From contig NZ_CP144371.1 in NCBI RefSeq assembly GCF_036549215.1, positions 124,001 to 188,000 of the forward strand: a stretch of 64,000 bases of DNA, given 5' to 3'. This DNA comes from Candidatus Blochmannia sp. SNP (GTDB taxonomy: Bacteria; Pseudomonadota; Gammaproteobacteria; Enterobacterales; Enterobacteriaceae). A model generated the notes under the pieces. It worked only from the letters and a program-made list of their open reading frames with translations, was not told the DNA's origin and searched no databases. Positions within the stretch are counted from its first letter, which is position 1, and each line of letters opens with the position of its first letter. The position numbers were made by a program, and so were the translations under genes. Positions 55,749 through 64,000 of the stretch are shown in pieces.

Positions 55749-56180
55749 GTGCTAGAAAATAATAAAAATAATGCGGCATTTCATGTAAAACGAATATATA
55801 CCAAAGATGTTTCGTTTGAAGCTCCAAACACTCCTGAAGTTTTTCAAACAACCTGGAATCCAAAAATTACGGTAGATTTAAATAGCAATTCAGCTAATAT
55901 CTATGCTAATGCCTATGAAGTAGTATTATGTATCACTGTTACTGCAAGAATTGAGGAAAATACGGCTTTTTTATGTCAAGTAAAACAAGCCGGGATTTTT
56001 AATATTTCAGGACTGAATAAAACACAGATGATACATTGTCTCGGTGCATATTGTCCAGGTATTTTATTTCCTTACGCCAGTGAATGCATAAGTAGCCAAG
56101 TGTCTAGAGGAACTTTCCCTCAATTTAATTTAGATCCAATTAATTTCGACATTTTATTTATTAAGTCTTTAAAAATATGA
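55749..56180 (+). CDS. secB: protein-export chaperone SecB
   Basis: Cytosolic tetrameric chaperone that keeps exported proteins unfolded for SecA. The 143 residues (E. coli 155) contain [36 protein letters not shown] and [17 protein letters not shown]. The C-terminal acidic tail of E. coli SecB is missing, making the protein shorter. The start is GTG at 55749; an overlapping ATG is out of frame. It lies in the conserved grxC-secB-gpsA order. Confidence 0.96.
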   Translation: MLENNKNNAAFHVKRIYTKDVSFEAPNTPEVFQTTWNPKITVDLNSNSANIYANAYEVVLCITVTARIEENTAFLCQVKQAGIFNISGLNKTQMIHCLGAYCPGILFPYASECISSQVSRGTFPQFNLDPINFDILFIKSLKI

Positions 56181-56228
56181 TAATACATCCTAAAAATTAG
56201 TATTCTGAAATAATTGAGTTTCACGACT

Positions 56229-57242
56229 ATGTCTATTGTACATCCTACTATTACAATAATTGGAGCCGGATCCTACGGTACAGCCATGGCTATTGCGTTA
56301 TCTAAAAACGGCCATACAGTATTATTATGGGGCCATAATAATACTCATATTCAAACACTTAAAACTCACCGATGTAATCAAGCCTATTTACCAAATATAC
56401 CTTTCCCGCCATCGTTATATTTAGAAAAATCTCTATCAGTAACCTTAGCTACCTGCCTAAATTTATTAATTGCAGTACCAAGTCATGTATTCAGTCATGT
56501 TTTGATGCAAATAAAGCCAAACTTAAAGCACAATACGCGTATTATCATAGCATCTAAAGGTTTAGAACCTAAAACTGGTCGTTTTTTAAAAGATGTGACA
56601 CGTGATATTTTAGGAAATGATGTGCCTATTGCAATTATTTCTGGCCCAACTTTTGCTAGAGAACTCGCTATAGGATTGCCTACTGCAATAACATTAGCTT
56701 CCACCGACGCTATATTAAATTACGATTTACAAAAAATACTACATTGCAATAAAAATTTTAGAATATATAGTAATACTGACATTATTGGTATCCAAATAGC
56801 AGGAGCAATAAAGAATATTATCGCTATTGGAGCAGGTATTTCTGATGGAATAGGGTTTGGATCAAACGCACGAACAGCGCTAATTACACGAGGTTTAGCT
56901 GAGATGTCACGCCTCGGAACAGCAATTGGAGCAATGCCAGAAACTTTTATGGGATTGGCTGGATTAGGAGATTTAGTATTAACCTGCACTGATGATCAAT
57001 CACGCAATCGTCGCTTTGGGATATTGTTGGGGCGAGGTTTCAATACGCATCATGCCCAAAAAAATATTGGACAAATAATAGAAGGATTCTTAAACGTAAA
57101 AGAAGTATATATGTTATCTATTAAATACAAAATAGATATGCCCATTACTGAACAAGTGTATCAGATATTATATCAAAATAAAAATGTTCATGATGCAGCT
57201 TATTCTTTATTACAACGTACACAAAAAAAAGAAAAAATTTAA
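56229..57242 (+). CDS. gpsA: glycerol-3-phosphate dehydrogenase (NAD(P)+)
   Basis: Makes sn-glycerol 3-phosphate for phospholipids. From the ATG at 56229, preferred over TTG at 56214, the 337 residues begin with the NAD-binding [12 protein letters not shown] (GAGSYG at 12-17) and include [31 protein letters not shown] with the catalytic lysine, and [15 protein letters not shown]. coli GpsA has 339 residues. It is 48 bases after secB. Confidence 0.97.
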   Translation: MSIVHPTITIIGAGSYGTAMAIALSKNGHTVLLWGHNNTHIQTLKTHRCNQAYLPNIPFPPSLYLEKSLSVTLATCLNLLIAVPSHVFSHVLMQIKPNLKHNTRIIIASKGLEPKTGRFLKDVTRDILGNDVPIAIISGPTFARELAIGLPTAITLASTDAILNYDLQKILHCNKNFRIYSNTDIIGIQIAGAIKNIIAIGAGISDGIGFGSNARTALITRGLAEMSRLGTAIGAMPETFMGLAGLGDLVLTCTDDQSRNRRFGILLGRGFNTHHAQKNIGQIIEGFLNVKEVYMLSIKYKIDMPITEQVYQILYQNKNVHDAAYSLLQRTQKKEKI

Positions 57243-57306
57243 TAACTAGAATAATTAATAGTATGTCTATTTAGTTATTAATAATATTATGAAATAAGGT
57301 AAACTT

Positions 57307-58059
57307 ATGCCTTTAAATATATTAGAAATAGTTTGGAATAACATTAAAGTTGAAGCAAGGTTATTAACCGAATCTGAACCTATATTGGCTAATTTTATAT
57401 ATATGACTATATTAAAACATAAAAATTTTAAGAATGCGTTAATTCATATACTATCTAAAAAATTGAATAATGTAGATATACCTATAACTGATATAACCAA
57501 AATGTTAGAAAATATATATAATTCTGATGAAAATATAATTACTGCTGCAGCACAAGATATTTATGCAATACATTTGAATGATCCATCTGTAACCAAGTAT
57601 TTTACTCCTTTTTTATATTTTAAAGGATTTCATGCATTACAAGCACATCGCATTTCTCATTGGCTATGGAATAATAATCGTCAAGAATTGTCTATGTATT
57701 TTTATAACCATATTTCTACTGCTTTTAATGTCGATATTCATCCTGCTGCAAGTGTTGGAAGCGGTGTTATGATAGATCATGCTACTGGAGTAGTAATCGG
57801 AGAAACATCAGTTATAGAAAATGATGTATCTATAATGCAATCTGTCACTTTAGGAGGAACTGGTAAAATAAATGGCGATCGGCATCCTAAAATTAGACAA
57901 AAAGTGATGATTGGAGCCAGTTCCATTATTCTAGGCAATATTGAAATAGGATATGGAGCCAAAATTGGAGCCGGATCTGTTGTACTACATTCCGTGCCAC
58001 CGTATGCTACGGTGGCAGGAAAACCTGCCAGACTTGTAAAAAAAATTAATAAATTATAA
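57307..58059 (+). CDS. cysE: serine O-acetyltransferase lacking the C-terminal tail
   Basis: Activates serine with acetyl-CoA, the first step of cysteine synthesis. The N-terminal helical domain (NILEIVWNNIKVEARLL) and the left-handed beta-helix are intact, with Asp157-His158 in MIDHATGVVIGET and SVTLGGTGKINGDRHPKIR. The product has 250 residues, whereas E. coli has 273. After AGKPARLVKKINKL it stops, without the roughly 20-residue tail that in E. coli ends GDGI and docks in the cysteine synthase active site. Catalysis should survive; complex formation with CysK probably does not. It is last in the yibN operon. Confidence 0.96.
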   Translation: MPLNILEIVWNNIKVEARLLTESEPILANFIYMTILKHKNFKNALIHILSKKLNNVDIPITDITKMLENIYNSDENIITAAAQDIYAIHLNDPSVTKYFTPFLYFKGFHALQAHRISHWLWNNNRQELSMYFYNHISTAFNVDIHPAASVGSGVMIDHATGVVIGETSVIENDVSIMQSVTLGGTGKINGDRHPKIRQKVMIGASSIILGNIEIGYGAKIGAGSVVLHSVPPYATVAGKPARLVKKINKL

Positions 58060-58746
58060 TAATTTACTGCATGAAAATAAAATATATACTATTTTAAGTA
58101 AATATTCACGACGTAACACAATAAAATACTGTTATACCGAACGTATATGTAAGACTATAATATTTATTAGTATAAATCATTAAATATACAAAAAGATTTT
58201 CATATTTTGACAGGTAAAATTAATAATATATACTACAAATATAAATATATTACAATCTATACATAATTTAATCAAATGCGCAATATACACAATAAAATTT
58301 AATACTTTCTTTATCAGAAAATTAAAATAATTGTATATCTAAAACACTAACTATATGATTAAAAATATTTTCTTCTTATATGTAATCTTATAAAATTATA
58401 CTAGTACATAGATTAAATCTTAAAAAGATATAAAACTAATCTATTTCATTACAAGTAGATACAATATGATACAATTGATATATTTAATACAAATATAAAC
58501 CAAATAAATGAAAATAATATTTCAGTATTCAATTTCTAAAAGTACTATTACCTAATATTCTTTAATTTAACTAAACATTTAGTAAATTAAAAATTTACTA
58601 TAATTTTATATATAATTATATATATTTAATATAGCTTTTTATTTGTATATGTTTTACATAGCCATATTTTTATTTAATTTGCATAATTAAATAAAAATAT
58701 GGCTATGATCTGCTCTGCTAATAAACAACATAATAGAGTTCTACAT
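58060..58746. other. cysE-pfkA gap with leader hairpins
   Basis: No gene. A 9-bp stem (58580-58600) and a 23-bp perfect inverted repeat (58657-58707) lie toward the pfkA end. The in-frame ATG at 58699 falls inside the second hairpin and is not the likely pfkA start. Confidence 0.6.
58657..58707. repeat. perfect 23-bp inverted repeat in the pfkA leader
   Basis: Arms 58657-58679 and 58685-58707 are exact reverse complements around TGCAT. The base of the stem is CATAGCCATA. It ends 39 bases before the pfkA start. Confidence 0.9.
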
Positions 58747-59709
58747 ATGATAAAAAAAATAGGAGTGCTAACAAGCGGTGGTGACTCTCCAGGAATGAAT
58801 GCGGCTATTCGAGGCGTAGTACGAGCAGGTCTTTCTGAAGGATTAGAAGTGTATGGAATATATGATGGTTATTTAGGGTTATTTCAAAATCGAATGATGC
58901 AATTAAGTCGTCGTAGTGTTTCAGAAATAATAAATCGAGGGGGTACTTTTCTTGGTTCTGCACGTTTTCCCGAATTTAAAGAAGATGCCATTAGAGCAAC
59001 AACTATTAATAATATATATAAACGCAAATTAGATGCCCTTATAATAATTGGAGGAGATGGATCTTATTTAGGAGCTAAAAAACTAAGTGATATAGGATTC
59101 CCTTGTATAGGATTACCTGGTACTATCGATAACGATGTTGCTGGAACAGATTACACGATTGGTTATTTCACAGCTTTAGAAACAATTGTTGATGCAATTG
59201 ATAGATTGCGTGACACATCCTCTTCACATCAACGTATTTCTATTGTAGAAGTAATGGGGCGTTGTTGTGGCGATTTAACTATGGCAGCAGCAATAGCTGG
59301 AGGTTGCGAATTTATTGTAGTTCCCGAAGTAGAATTTAATGCGCAAGATTTAGTAAATGAAATTAAATCTGGTATTTCCAAAGGAAAAAAACATGCAATA
59401 GTAACTATTACCGAACGTATTTGTAATATATTTTATTTAGCACAATACATTGAAGAAAAAACTGGTAGAGAAACTCGTGCTACCGTTTTAGGATATATTC
59501 AACGCGGAGGAAAACCAGTGGCTTACGATCGTATTCTAGCATCTAGAATGGGAGCATATTCTATTGAGCTATTATTACAAGGTTATAAAGGACGTTGCAT
59601 TGGAGTACAAAACGAAAAATTAGTACATCATGACATCAATGATGCAATACAACATATGCAACGTCCATTTCGTCAGGATTTACTAAAAACAGCTAAAAAA
59701 CTATTTTAA
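58747..59709 (+). CDS. pfkA: 6-phosphofructokinase
   Basis: ATP-dependent phosphorylation of fructose 6-phosphate, the control step of glycolysis. From the ATG at 58747 the 320 residues match the E. coli length and N-terminus ([20 protein letters not shown]). ATP-binding GGDGS, catalytic [15 protein letters not shown] and [11 protein letters not shown] are present, as are the allosteric-site arginines near AIRGVVRAG. The longer frame from 58699 starts inside a hairpin. It converges on tpiA. Confidence 0.97.
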   Translation: MIKKIGVLTSGGDSPGMNAAIRGVVRAGLSEGLEVYGIYDGYLGLFQNRMMQLSRRSVSEIINRGGTFLGSARFPEFKEDAIRATTINNIYKRKLDALIIIGGDGSYLGAKKLSDIGFPCIGLPGTIDNDVAGTDYTIGYFTALETIVDAIDRLRDTSSSHQRISIVEVMGRCCGDLTMAAAIAGGCEFIVVPEVEFNAQDLVNEIKSGISKGKKHAIVTITERICNIFYLAQYIEEKTGRETRATVLGYIQRGGKPVAYDRILASRMGAYSIELLLQGYKGRCIGVQNEKLVHHDINDAIQHMQRPFRQDLLKTAKKLF

Positions 59710-59903
59710 ATTTAAGTAACCACTATTATCCAATGATATTATCATTCAACATAATATATATTTCGATTTCATATGCTATATAACTATACATATGTATGAA
59801 TTGTATTATCTATTGTTATTTATTCGCTTCTGCGAATACCATATGTCTGTTGTAAAAACAACATCAACACATTTTTATTTATATAACATATATTATTTAT
59901 TGT

Positions 59904-60680
59904 TTAACCATGATACGACTTATCATGGTTTTCAGCTGCTTGCACAATTTTATAAAAACTATCTACATTTAAAGAAGCAGATCCTACTAGTACACCATCA
60001 ATGTCTTTTTGATTAAAAAATTGAGTAACATTTTCTGGTGTTATAGACCCTCCATATTGAATAACTATTTCATTGGCTATAGACACATTATAATTCGCAA
60101 TATAATTCCGGACTAACTTATGAACTATTTGTACCCTTTCTGGAGACGCGCTCATACCACTTCCTATCGCCCATATAGGCTCATATGCAATAACTGAATT
60201 GTTAAACACTTCCACACCAAATAATTTAATGACTGACTTAATTTGATTAAGACATACCGATTCAGTATGTCCAGAATCAAATTCTCTTTTATTCTCTCCT
60301 ATACATAAAATAGGAATTAATCCGATCTTTTTTAAGATAAAAAACTTTTTAGCAATATATGTATCGTTTTCTTTATGATGTATTCTTCGTTCAGAATGCC
60401 CGATCAAAACGTATCGTGTATTTAAATCTTGTAACATTGCTGCAGAAACATCCCCAGTAAATGCTCCAGATACATGAACATCAACATTTTGCGCACATAA
60501 CCAAATATTACTATTTATTAAATAACGCATAACTAAATCTAAATACACCACAGGAGGAGCTATAGCCACGCTGCATTTAGAAATATTAGCACATGCCTCA
60601 ACTAATTTAATTATTAAGTTAGTTATGGTGTTTTTGTTACCATTTAATTTCCAGTTTCCTATCACCAATAGGCGTCGCAT
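59904..60680 (-). CDS. tpiA: triose-phosphate isomerase
   Basis: Interconverts dihydroxyacetone phosphate and glyceraldehyde 3-phosphate. The 258 residues (E. coli 255) have Asn9 and Lys11 in GNWKLNG, catalytic His95 in IGHSERR, Glu167 in AYEPIWAIGSG, and the phosphate loop IQYGGSI. It follows fpr on the minus strand. An inverted repeat lies 26 bases before its start. Confidence 0.97.
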   Translation of the reverse strand: MRRLLVIGNWKLNGNKNTITNLIIKLVEACANISKCSVAIAPPVVYLDLVMRYLINSNIWLCAQNVDVHVSGAFTGDVSAAMLQDLNTRYVLIGHSERRIHHKENDTYIAKKFFILKKIGLIPILCIGENKREFDSGHTESVCLNQIKSVIKLFGVEVFNNSVIAYEPIWAIGSGMSASPERVQIVHKLVRNYIANYNVSIANEIVIQYGGSITPENVTQFFNQKDIDGVLVGSASLNVDSFYKIVQAAENHDKSYHG

Positions 60681-60706
60681 ATTGTCTCTCTTATTAAAAT
60701 CATTCT

Positions 60707-60792
60707 ATACGTACTGGTCATTGTACATTAATTTCAAGAACATAAATAAAAAATAGATGAAATATATATATCGTACAATGACCAGTACGTAT
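60707..60792. repeat. 20-bp perfect inverted repeat in the tpiA leader
   Basis: ATACGTACTGGTCATTGTAC at 60707-60726 is the exact reverse complement of 60773-60792. The 46-base loop is A+T-rich. On the minus strand the structure ends 26 bases before the tpiA ATG. Its arms are more G+C-rich than the surroundings. Confidence 0.9.
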
Positions 60793-60885
60793 ATTTACAA
60801 ATATAACGAAATATAAATTTCGATATGCTGAGACTAAAAATTGCGATAGTTTCAATAATCAATTTAAAATACATTACAAAGTTAC

Positions 60886-60928
60886 AATAATAATATTAAC
60901 ATTATATAACAATGTTAATATTATTATT
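60886..60928 (-). terminator. 18-bp stem-loop at the end of fpr
   Basis: Arms 60886-60903 and 60911-60928 are exact reverse complements around a 7-base loop. The right arm overlaps the fpr stop codon. It could end fpr transcription before tpiA or protect the 3' end. It is almost entirely A and T and lacks a clean U run on the minus strand. Confidence 0.5.
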
Positions 60929-61676
60929 ACCAATAACGTTCTTGAGTAATTTGACCTGGATTGCGTCGTATATGATCTTTCATGCCGTATTTTTTTTTCA
61001 ATATTTCTTTAGTATCAGATATCATCTGCGGATTACCACACAACATTACATGACTATTGCTAATATCTAATTGCAATCCCACTTTTTTTTCTAAAGAATT
61101 ATTTTCTATTAAAGTAGGTATACGGCCAAAAAGCGAATCAGAAGATTCTTCTTGACTTATAATTGTTTGTATACGCAATTTACTAGAATAAATATCTTTT
61201 AATTTTTTCATTTTAGATAAATAATTTAAATTTTTATAAAACCGTGCTGCATGTACTAATACAATATTTGAAAATCGATCCAATCTTTCATTATGATCCT
61301 CAAGTATTGATAGATACGGACCAATTCCTGTCCCACTAGCCAACATCCATAAATTTGTACAACTTGGTATTTCGTCAAGTACAAAACGTCCATACGCTTC
61401 TTTAGTAAGCATAATATTGTCACCAGAACATAAAGTACGCAACAATGGAGTAAATTTCCCTTTTAACACAGTAGCTATATAAAATTCTAGATTTGGATTG
61501 TTAGGGGCATTAAGATATGAATAAGCACGGTGCATAATTACCCTATTTACATATATCCCCATTCTAGTAAATTGTCCAGCAACAAATGTATTTATTGGCG
61601 CTTGTACAATAAGACTAAATAACTGATCTGTCCAGTGTTTCACTGCAACAATTTTTCCAACAACCCATGTAGACAT
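60927..61676 (-). CDS. fpr: ferredoxin/flavodoxin-NADP+ reductase
   Basis: FAD enzyme that passes electrons between NADPH and flavodoxin or ferredoxin, serving Fe-S and other reductive reactions. The 249 residues (E. coli 248) have the FAD-binding RAYSYLNAPNNP, the NADP-binding ASGTGIGPYLSIL, and MLCGNPQM, ending in ERYW like E. coli. The genes between tpiA and fpr in E. coli (yiiQ, yiiR) and those beyond it (glpX, glpFK, hslUV and others) are gone. Confidence 0.96.
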   Translation of the reverse strand: MSTWVVGKIVAVKHWTDQLFSLIVQAPINTFVAGQFTRMGIYVNRVIMHRAYSYLNAPNNPNLEFYIATVLKGKFTPLLRTLCSGDNIMLTKEAYGRFVLDEIPSCTNLWMLASGTGIGPYLSILEDHNERLDRFSNIVLVHAARFYKNLNYLSKMKKLKDIYSSKLRIQTIISQEESSDSLFGRIPTLIENNSLEKKVGLQLDISNSHVMLCGNPQMISDTKEILKKKYGMKDHIRRNPGQITQERYW

Positions 61677-61793
61677 AAAGTTGACCTATATTTAAATTAT
61701 TTAATTTTATTTCAGTTACTTCTGTGAGATAATTAAGATGAATATTAAATGAAAGCATACATATATTGCCATGTTATTCTTATAAGATCTACA

Positions 61794-61816
61794 ATATATA
61801 TATATATATATATATA
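61794..61816. repeat. (AT)n dinucleotide tract
   Basis: An uninterrupted alternating AT run of 23 bases, followed by a small AATTCTT/AAGAATT stem. Such tracts are slippage-prone and length-variable. Confidence 0.8.
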
Positions 61817-62233
61817 ATTCTTTCAAGAATTGATATAATATCTTCAAAAATTGTTTTTCAATTCAACAACAATTTATTATACTAAAATTATATATTCGAA
61901 CAATTATTTTAACGTTATTACGTCAATATAAATATCCTACATACACAAGATTTTTCGTTTACAAAACCATATTTTTTTCGATAAATGAATTATTATATAT
62001 ACGTTATTTATTCATACTAACATTTCTAATCATATATGCACAAATTCATAAATTAAGCTACAGTAGCAATCAGATGATTAAATTAAGGTTAATTTAATGA
62101 TTAACATTATTATTCAAACATATTGATAATAATAATAATAATATAAATTTAAGTATTTAATTATAATTTTTTATAAATATTGTTGCCCCAACAGATCTTA
62201 TATTACTATTTTTACCTAATAAAATTAACATCA

Positions 62234-62281
62234 TGAAATCTCATTGTAATAATTTATGGAAATTATTACAATGAGATTTCA
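62234..62281. repeat. perfect 22-bp hairpin with 4-base loop
   Basis: Arms 62234-62255 and 62260-62281 are exact reverse complements; the loop is ATGG. It lies about 560 bases past the start of fpr and about 870 before rpmE, so it is not an obvious terminator of either. Confidence 0.9.
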
Positions 62282-62682
62282 ACATAAATAAAATATTTGC
62301 TCCTACCCATACTACATTATAATTATATTCATATTTTATATATTTGATAAACTAAACTACAAATAATCTATTTAGTCTCCGTCAATAATAACTATAATAT
62401 AAACACAGTTATTGCTCTAATTTATATATTAACTTTTATATCTCTGATAAAATATTTATGTAAATAATTATCTGTTGGAAATCACTATTTTTAGTATAAT
62501 TAAAAATTCAATATAATTGTTATGTATTGATTATTACAATAATATTATATAATATAGCGTATTCTTGATATGATTACATGCGCCTAATATTAATGAATCA
62601 TTATAGGCATCAATATTATATAGTAATAGCACATTTATTAGCTAAATCAATATTGATATACGATATCAACAAAAAATACGCT

Positions 62683-62711
62683 CTATATTTCAGTTAAAAA
62701 CTGAAATATAG
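62683..62711. repeat. perfect 13-bp hairpin
   Basis: CTATATTTCAGTT and AACTGAAATATAG pair around AAA. The surrounding 150 bases add an outer 8-bp match (AGCGTATT near 62557 with AATACGCT near 62675). Confidence 0.75.
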
Positions 62712-63155
62712 TTATTTTTAACTAAAACAACGGTCATTCTTAACTAAAAACATATATGATCATTATTTGGTAAATATAACCATAATAGATTATAAAATTA
62801 ATTTATTTCTATTGCGGTACAATCCAATTTTTGTATTATATAATAATATCCCTAAAGTTTAGATGCACTGCGTTTAAAAATACATAAATTATTATGAATT
62901 TTTATAAAAATTTTATATAAAATAAAAATAATATCTATTGATAATAGATAGTTAAAAACTGTTAATTTATTACTCATCTATCTTTAGACTATGTACGTAT
63001 ACGATTAACAGAGCGAATTTTCTGATATATACATGATTATATGTTAATATTTAATGTGTTAAATTCCATAAAACAGAACTTATAATTTCATCGTTTTTTA
63101 CAAAATATCCTATTAACTATTAGAAACGCAGTATTAATTAATACGAGAATGTGCC

Positions 63156-63404
63156 ATGAAAAAAAATATTCACCCAAAATACAATAACATCTCTGCGTAT
63201 TGTTCATGTGGAAATATTGTTAATACTAAATCAACTTTAAATCGAAACTTAAATCTAGATGTTTGTAATCTATGTCATCCGTTTTATACAGGTACACAAC
63301 GTATAGTAGATACGCGTGGCCGTGTAAATCTTTTTAATAAACGCTTTAATATCGCTATTAATAATAACTTTTTAACTATTAATAAAAAATTGAACAAAAC
63401 ATAA
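63156..63404 (+). CDS. rpmE: 50S ribosomal protein L31 (zinc-binding form)
   Basis: Large-subunit protein. The start [20 protein letters not shown] and the segment [16 protein letters not shown] carry the four zinc-binding cysteines (16, 18, 37, 40) of the C+ type. [11 protein letters not shown] matches E. coli, after which 12 or so extra residues extend the C-terminus (82 versus 70). Its neighbours in E. coli, priA before and metJ after, are both absent. Confidence 0.95.
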   Translation: MKKNIHPKYNNISAYCSCGNIVNTKSTLNRNLNLDVCNLCHPFYTGTQRIVDTRGRVNLFNKRFNIAINNNFLTINKKLNKT

Positions 63405-63556
63405 ATATATACGTTATCGCATCTACATTTGTATGCATCATAACACGTGACGTAAACAAAATATACTACAGGTGTCAACATAAATCGTCAAATTTTATTA
63501 CTATTACTACTACATATCATTAATATCAAAATATATTTACTATATAGTCATTATAA

Positions 63557-63586
63557 ATAATAAATATATATATATATATTTATTAT
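63557..63586. repeat. 30-bp perfect A+T palindrome upstream of metB
   Basis: An ATAATAAATATA half-site and its mirror flank an alternating TA core; the 30 bases read identically on both strands. It ends 80 bases before metB. Low complexity makes it weaker evidence than the mixed-sequence hairpins. Confidence 0.6.
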
Positions 63587-63666
63587 CAGATATACAAATA
63601 ATATTAGTATATTAATGATATTAGTGATATGTTAAAGAATATAGATAATCAAATTAATTACTTATT

Positions 63667-64000
63667 ATGAATATTAAAAAATCTACAATCAGTGTTAGAA
63701 GTGGTTTGAATATTGATGAGCAACATGGATGCGTTGTTCCTCCTATTACTCTTTCAACTACTTATAATTTTTTTGGATTAAATCAACCGCGTCTTTATGA
63801 TTACTCACGACGAAAAAACCCTACTCGAGATGTAGCTCAACAAACTTTATCAGATTTAGAATATGGAAAAAATGCAATTATGACAAGTAGCGGTATGTCT
63901 GCTATTTATTTAATATGCTCCGCTTTGCTTGAACCAAATGATTTATTAATAGCACCTCATGATTGCTATGGAGGAACTTACCGGCTATTAGATGCCTTAC
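63667..64000 (+). CDS. metB: cystathionine gamma-synthase, partial
   Basis: Combines succinylhomoserine from MetA with cysteine to form cystathionine. The open frame starts MNIKKSTISVRSGLNIDEQ and runs off the window after about 111 codons of a normal 386. PPITLSTTYNF, YDYSRRKNPTRDV, SSGMSAIYL and APHDCYGGTYRLLDAL match E. coli MetB closely, so it is MetB rather than MetC. The pyridoxal phosphate lysine lies outside. metJ, normally divergent from metB, is not present in the 262-base spacer from rpmE. Confidence 0.96.
   Translation, partial: MNIKKSTISVRSGLNIDEQHGCVVPPITLSTTYNFFGLNQPRLYDYSRRKNPTRDVAQQTLSDLEYGKNAIMTSSGMSAIYLICSALLEPNDLLIAPHDCYGGTYRLLDAL

Larger units (their letters stand above)
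61677..63155. other. 1.5-kb gene-free stretch between fpr and rpmE
   Basis: The longest gap in the window. In E. coli this interval holds glpX, glpFK, zapB, rraA, menA, hslVU, ftsN, cytR and priA; none is present. It contains an (AT)n tract (61794-61816), a perfect 22-bp hairpin (62234-62281), a 13-bp hairpin (62683-62711), a small stem at 62932-62950 and loosely paired flanks. No tRNA or credible open frame was found on either strand. Confidence 0.6.

Noticed and set aside
59792..60016. 74-codon plus-strand open frame between pfkA and tpiA
   Set aside because: Runs antisense into the tpiA 3' end, has no ribosome binding site and a low-complexity composition.
61677..63155. Hidden tRNA or small protein gene in the 1.5-kb gap
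   Set aside because: No T-arm-like GTTCRA with a matching acceptor stem, and no open frame with a credible start and composition.
63284..63481. 65-codon minus-strand open frame over rpmE
   Set aside because: Antisense to rpmE, which has all four zinc cysteines; no homology recognised.

Overview
The window is a strongly A+T-rich stretch of a reduced gammaproteobacterial chromosome. Almost every gene has a clear enterobacterial orthologue, intergenic gaps are long and gene-poor, and no transposase, phage gene, integrase or CRISPR array is visible. Gene content points to an insect nutritional endosymbiont, most likely a carpenter-ant symbiont of the 'Candidatus Blochmannia' type. It has dnaN next to rpmH without dnaA, keeps methionine and cysteine synthesis, glutamine synthetase, ATP synthase and ubiquinone genes, and has a minimal LPS set. 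The genus is inferred from gene content and synteny; no comparison was run.

Layout. 1-4.9 kb: dnaN (cut by the window edge, minus strand), then rpmH, rnpA, a yidD-yidC reading frame with no stop between the two parts, and mnmE. 5.1-15.7 kb (minus strand): mnmG, a gap where rsmG and atpI would lie, atpBEFHAGDC and glmU. 16.4-19.8 kb: tRNA-Ile(GAU), metA, pgi. 20.0-23.5 kb: rsmD, ftsY, rpoH (ftsEX missing). 23.8-33.8 kb: metE, udp, rmuC, ubiE, ubiB, ubiD. 34.3-40.3 kb: dsbA, polA, engB, glnA. 41.0-44.6 kb: rpoZ, gmk, a MarR-family regulator, yicC. 45.3-58.1 kb: dut, coaBC, rpmB, rpmG, coaD, waaA, waaC, waaF, hldD, then the yibN-grxC-secB-gpsA-cysE operon. 58.7-64 kb: pfkA, tpiA, fpr, rpmE, and metB running off the end. 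The blocks follow Escherichia coli order with the intervening genes deleted.

How the genes work together. metA, metB and metE, with cysE for cysteine, make methionine. pgi, pfkA and tpiA feed glycolysis. ubiD, ubiE and ubiB serve ubiquinone synthesis for a respiratory chain that drives the complete F1Fo ATP synthase. glmU, waaA, hldD, waaC and waaF support peptidoglycan and a heptose-truncated LPS. yidC, ftsY and secB handle membrane insertion and export; dsbA and grxC handle thiol chemistry.

Unusual points. (1) YidD and YidC share one uninterrupted frame. (2) DNA polymerase I keeps its exonuclease fold, but every catalytic residue of the 3'-5' proofreading site is replaced. (3) CysE lacks the C-terminal tail that binds cysteine synthase. 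(4) Many gaps hold long perfect inverted repeats with unrelated arm sequences (up to 31 bp), several of them a few tens of bases upstream of start codons (ftsY, dsbA, polA, pfkA, tpiA). That hairpin pattern is the best candidate here for something undescribed; it may be functional 5'-leader structure or a by-product of template switching. I found no convincing new gene system.
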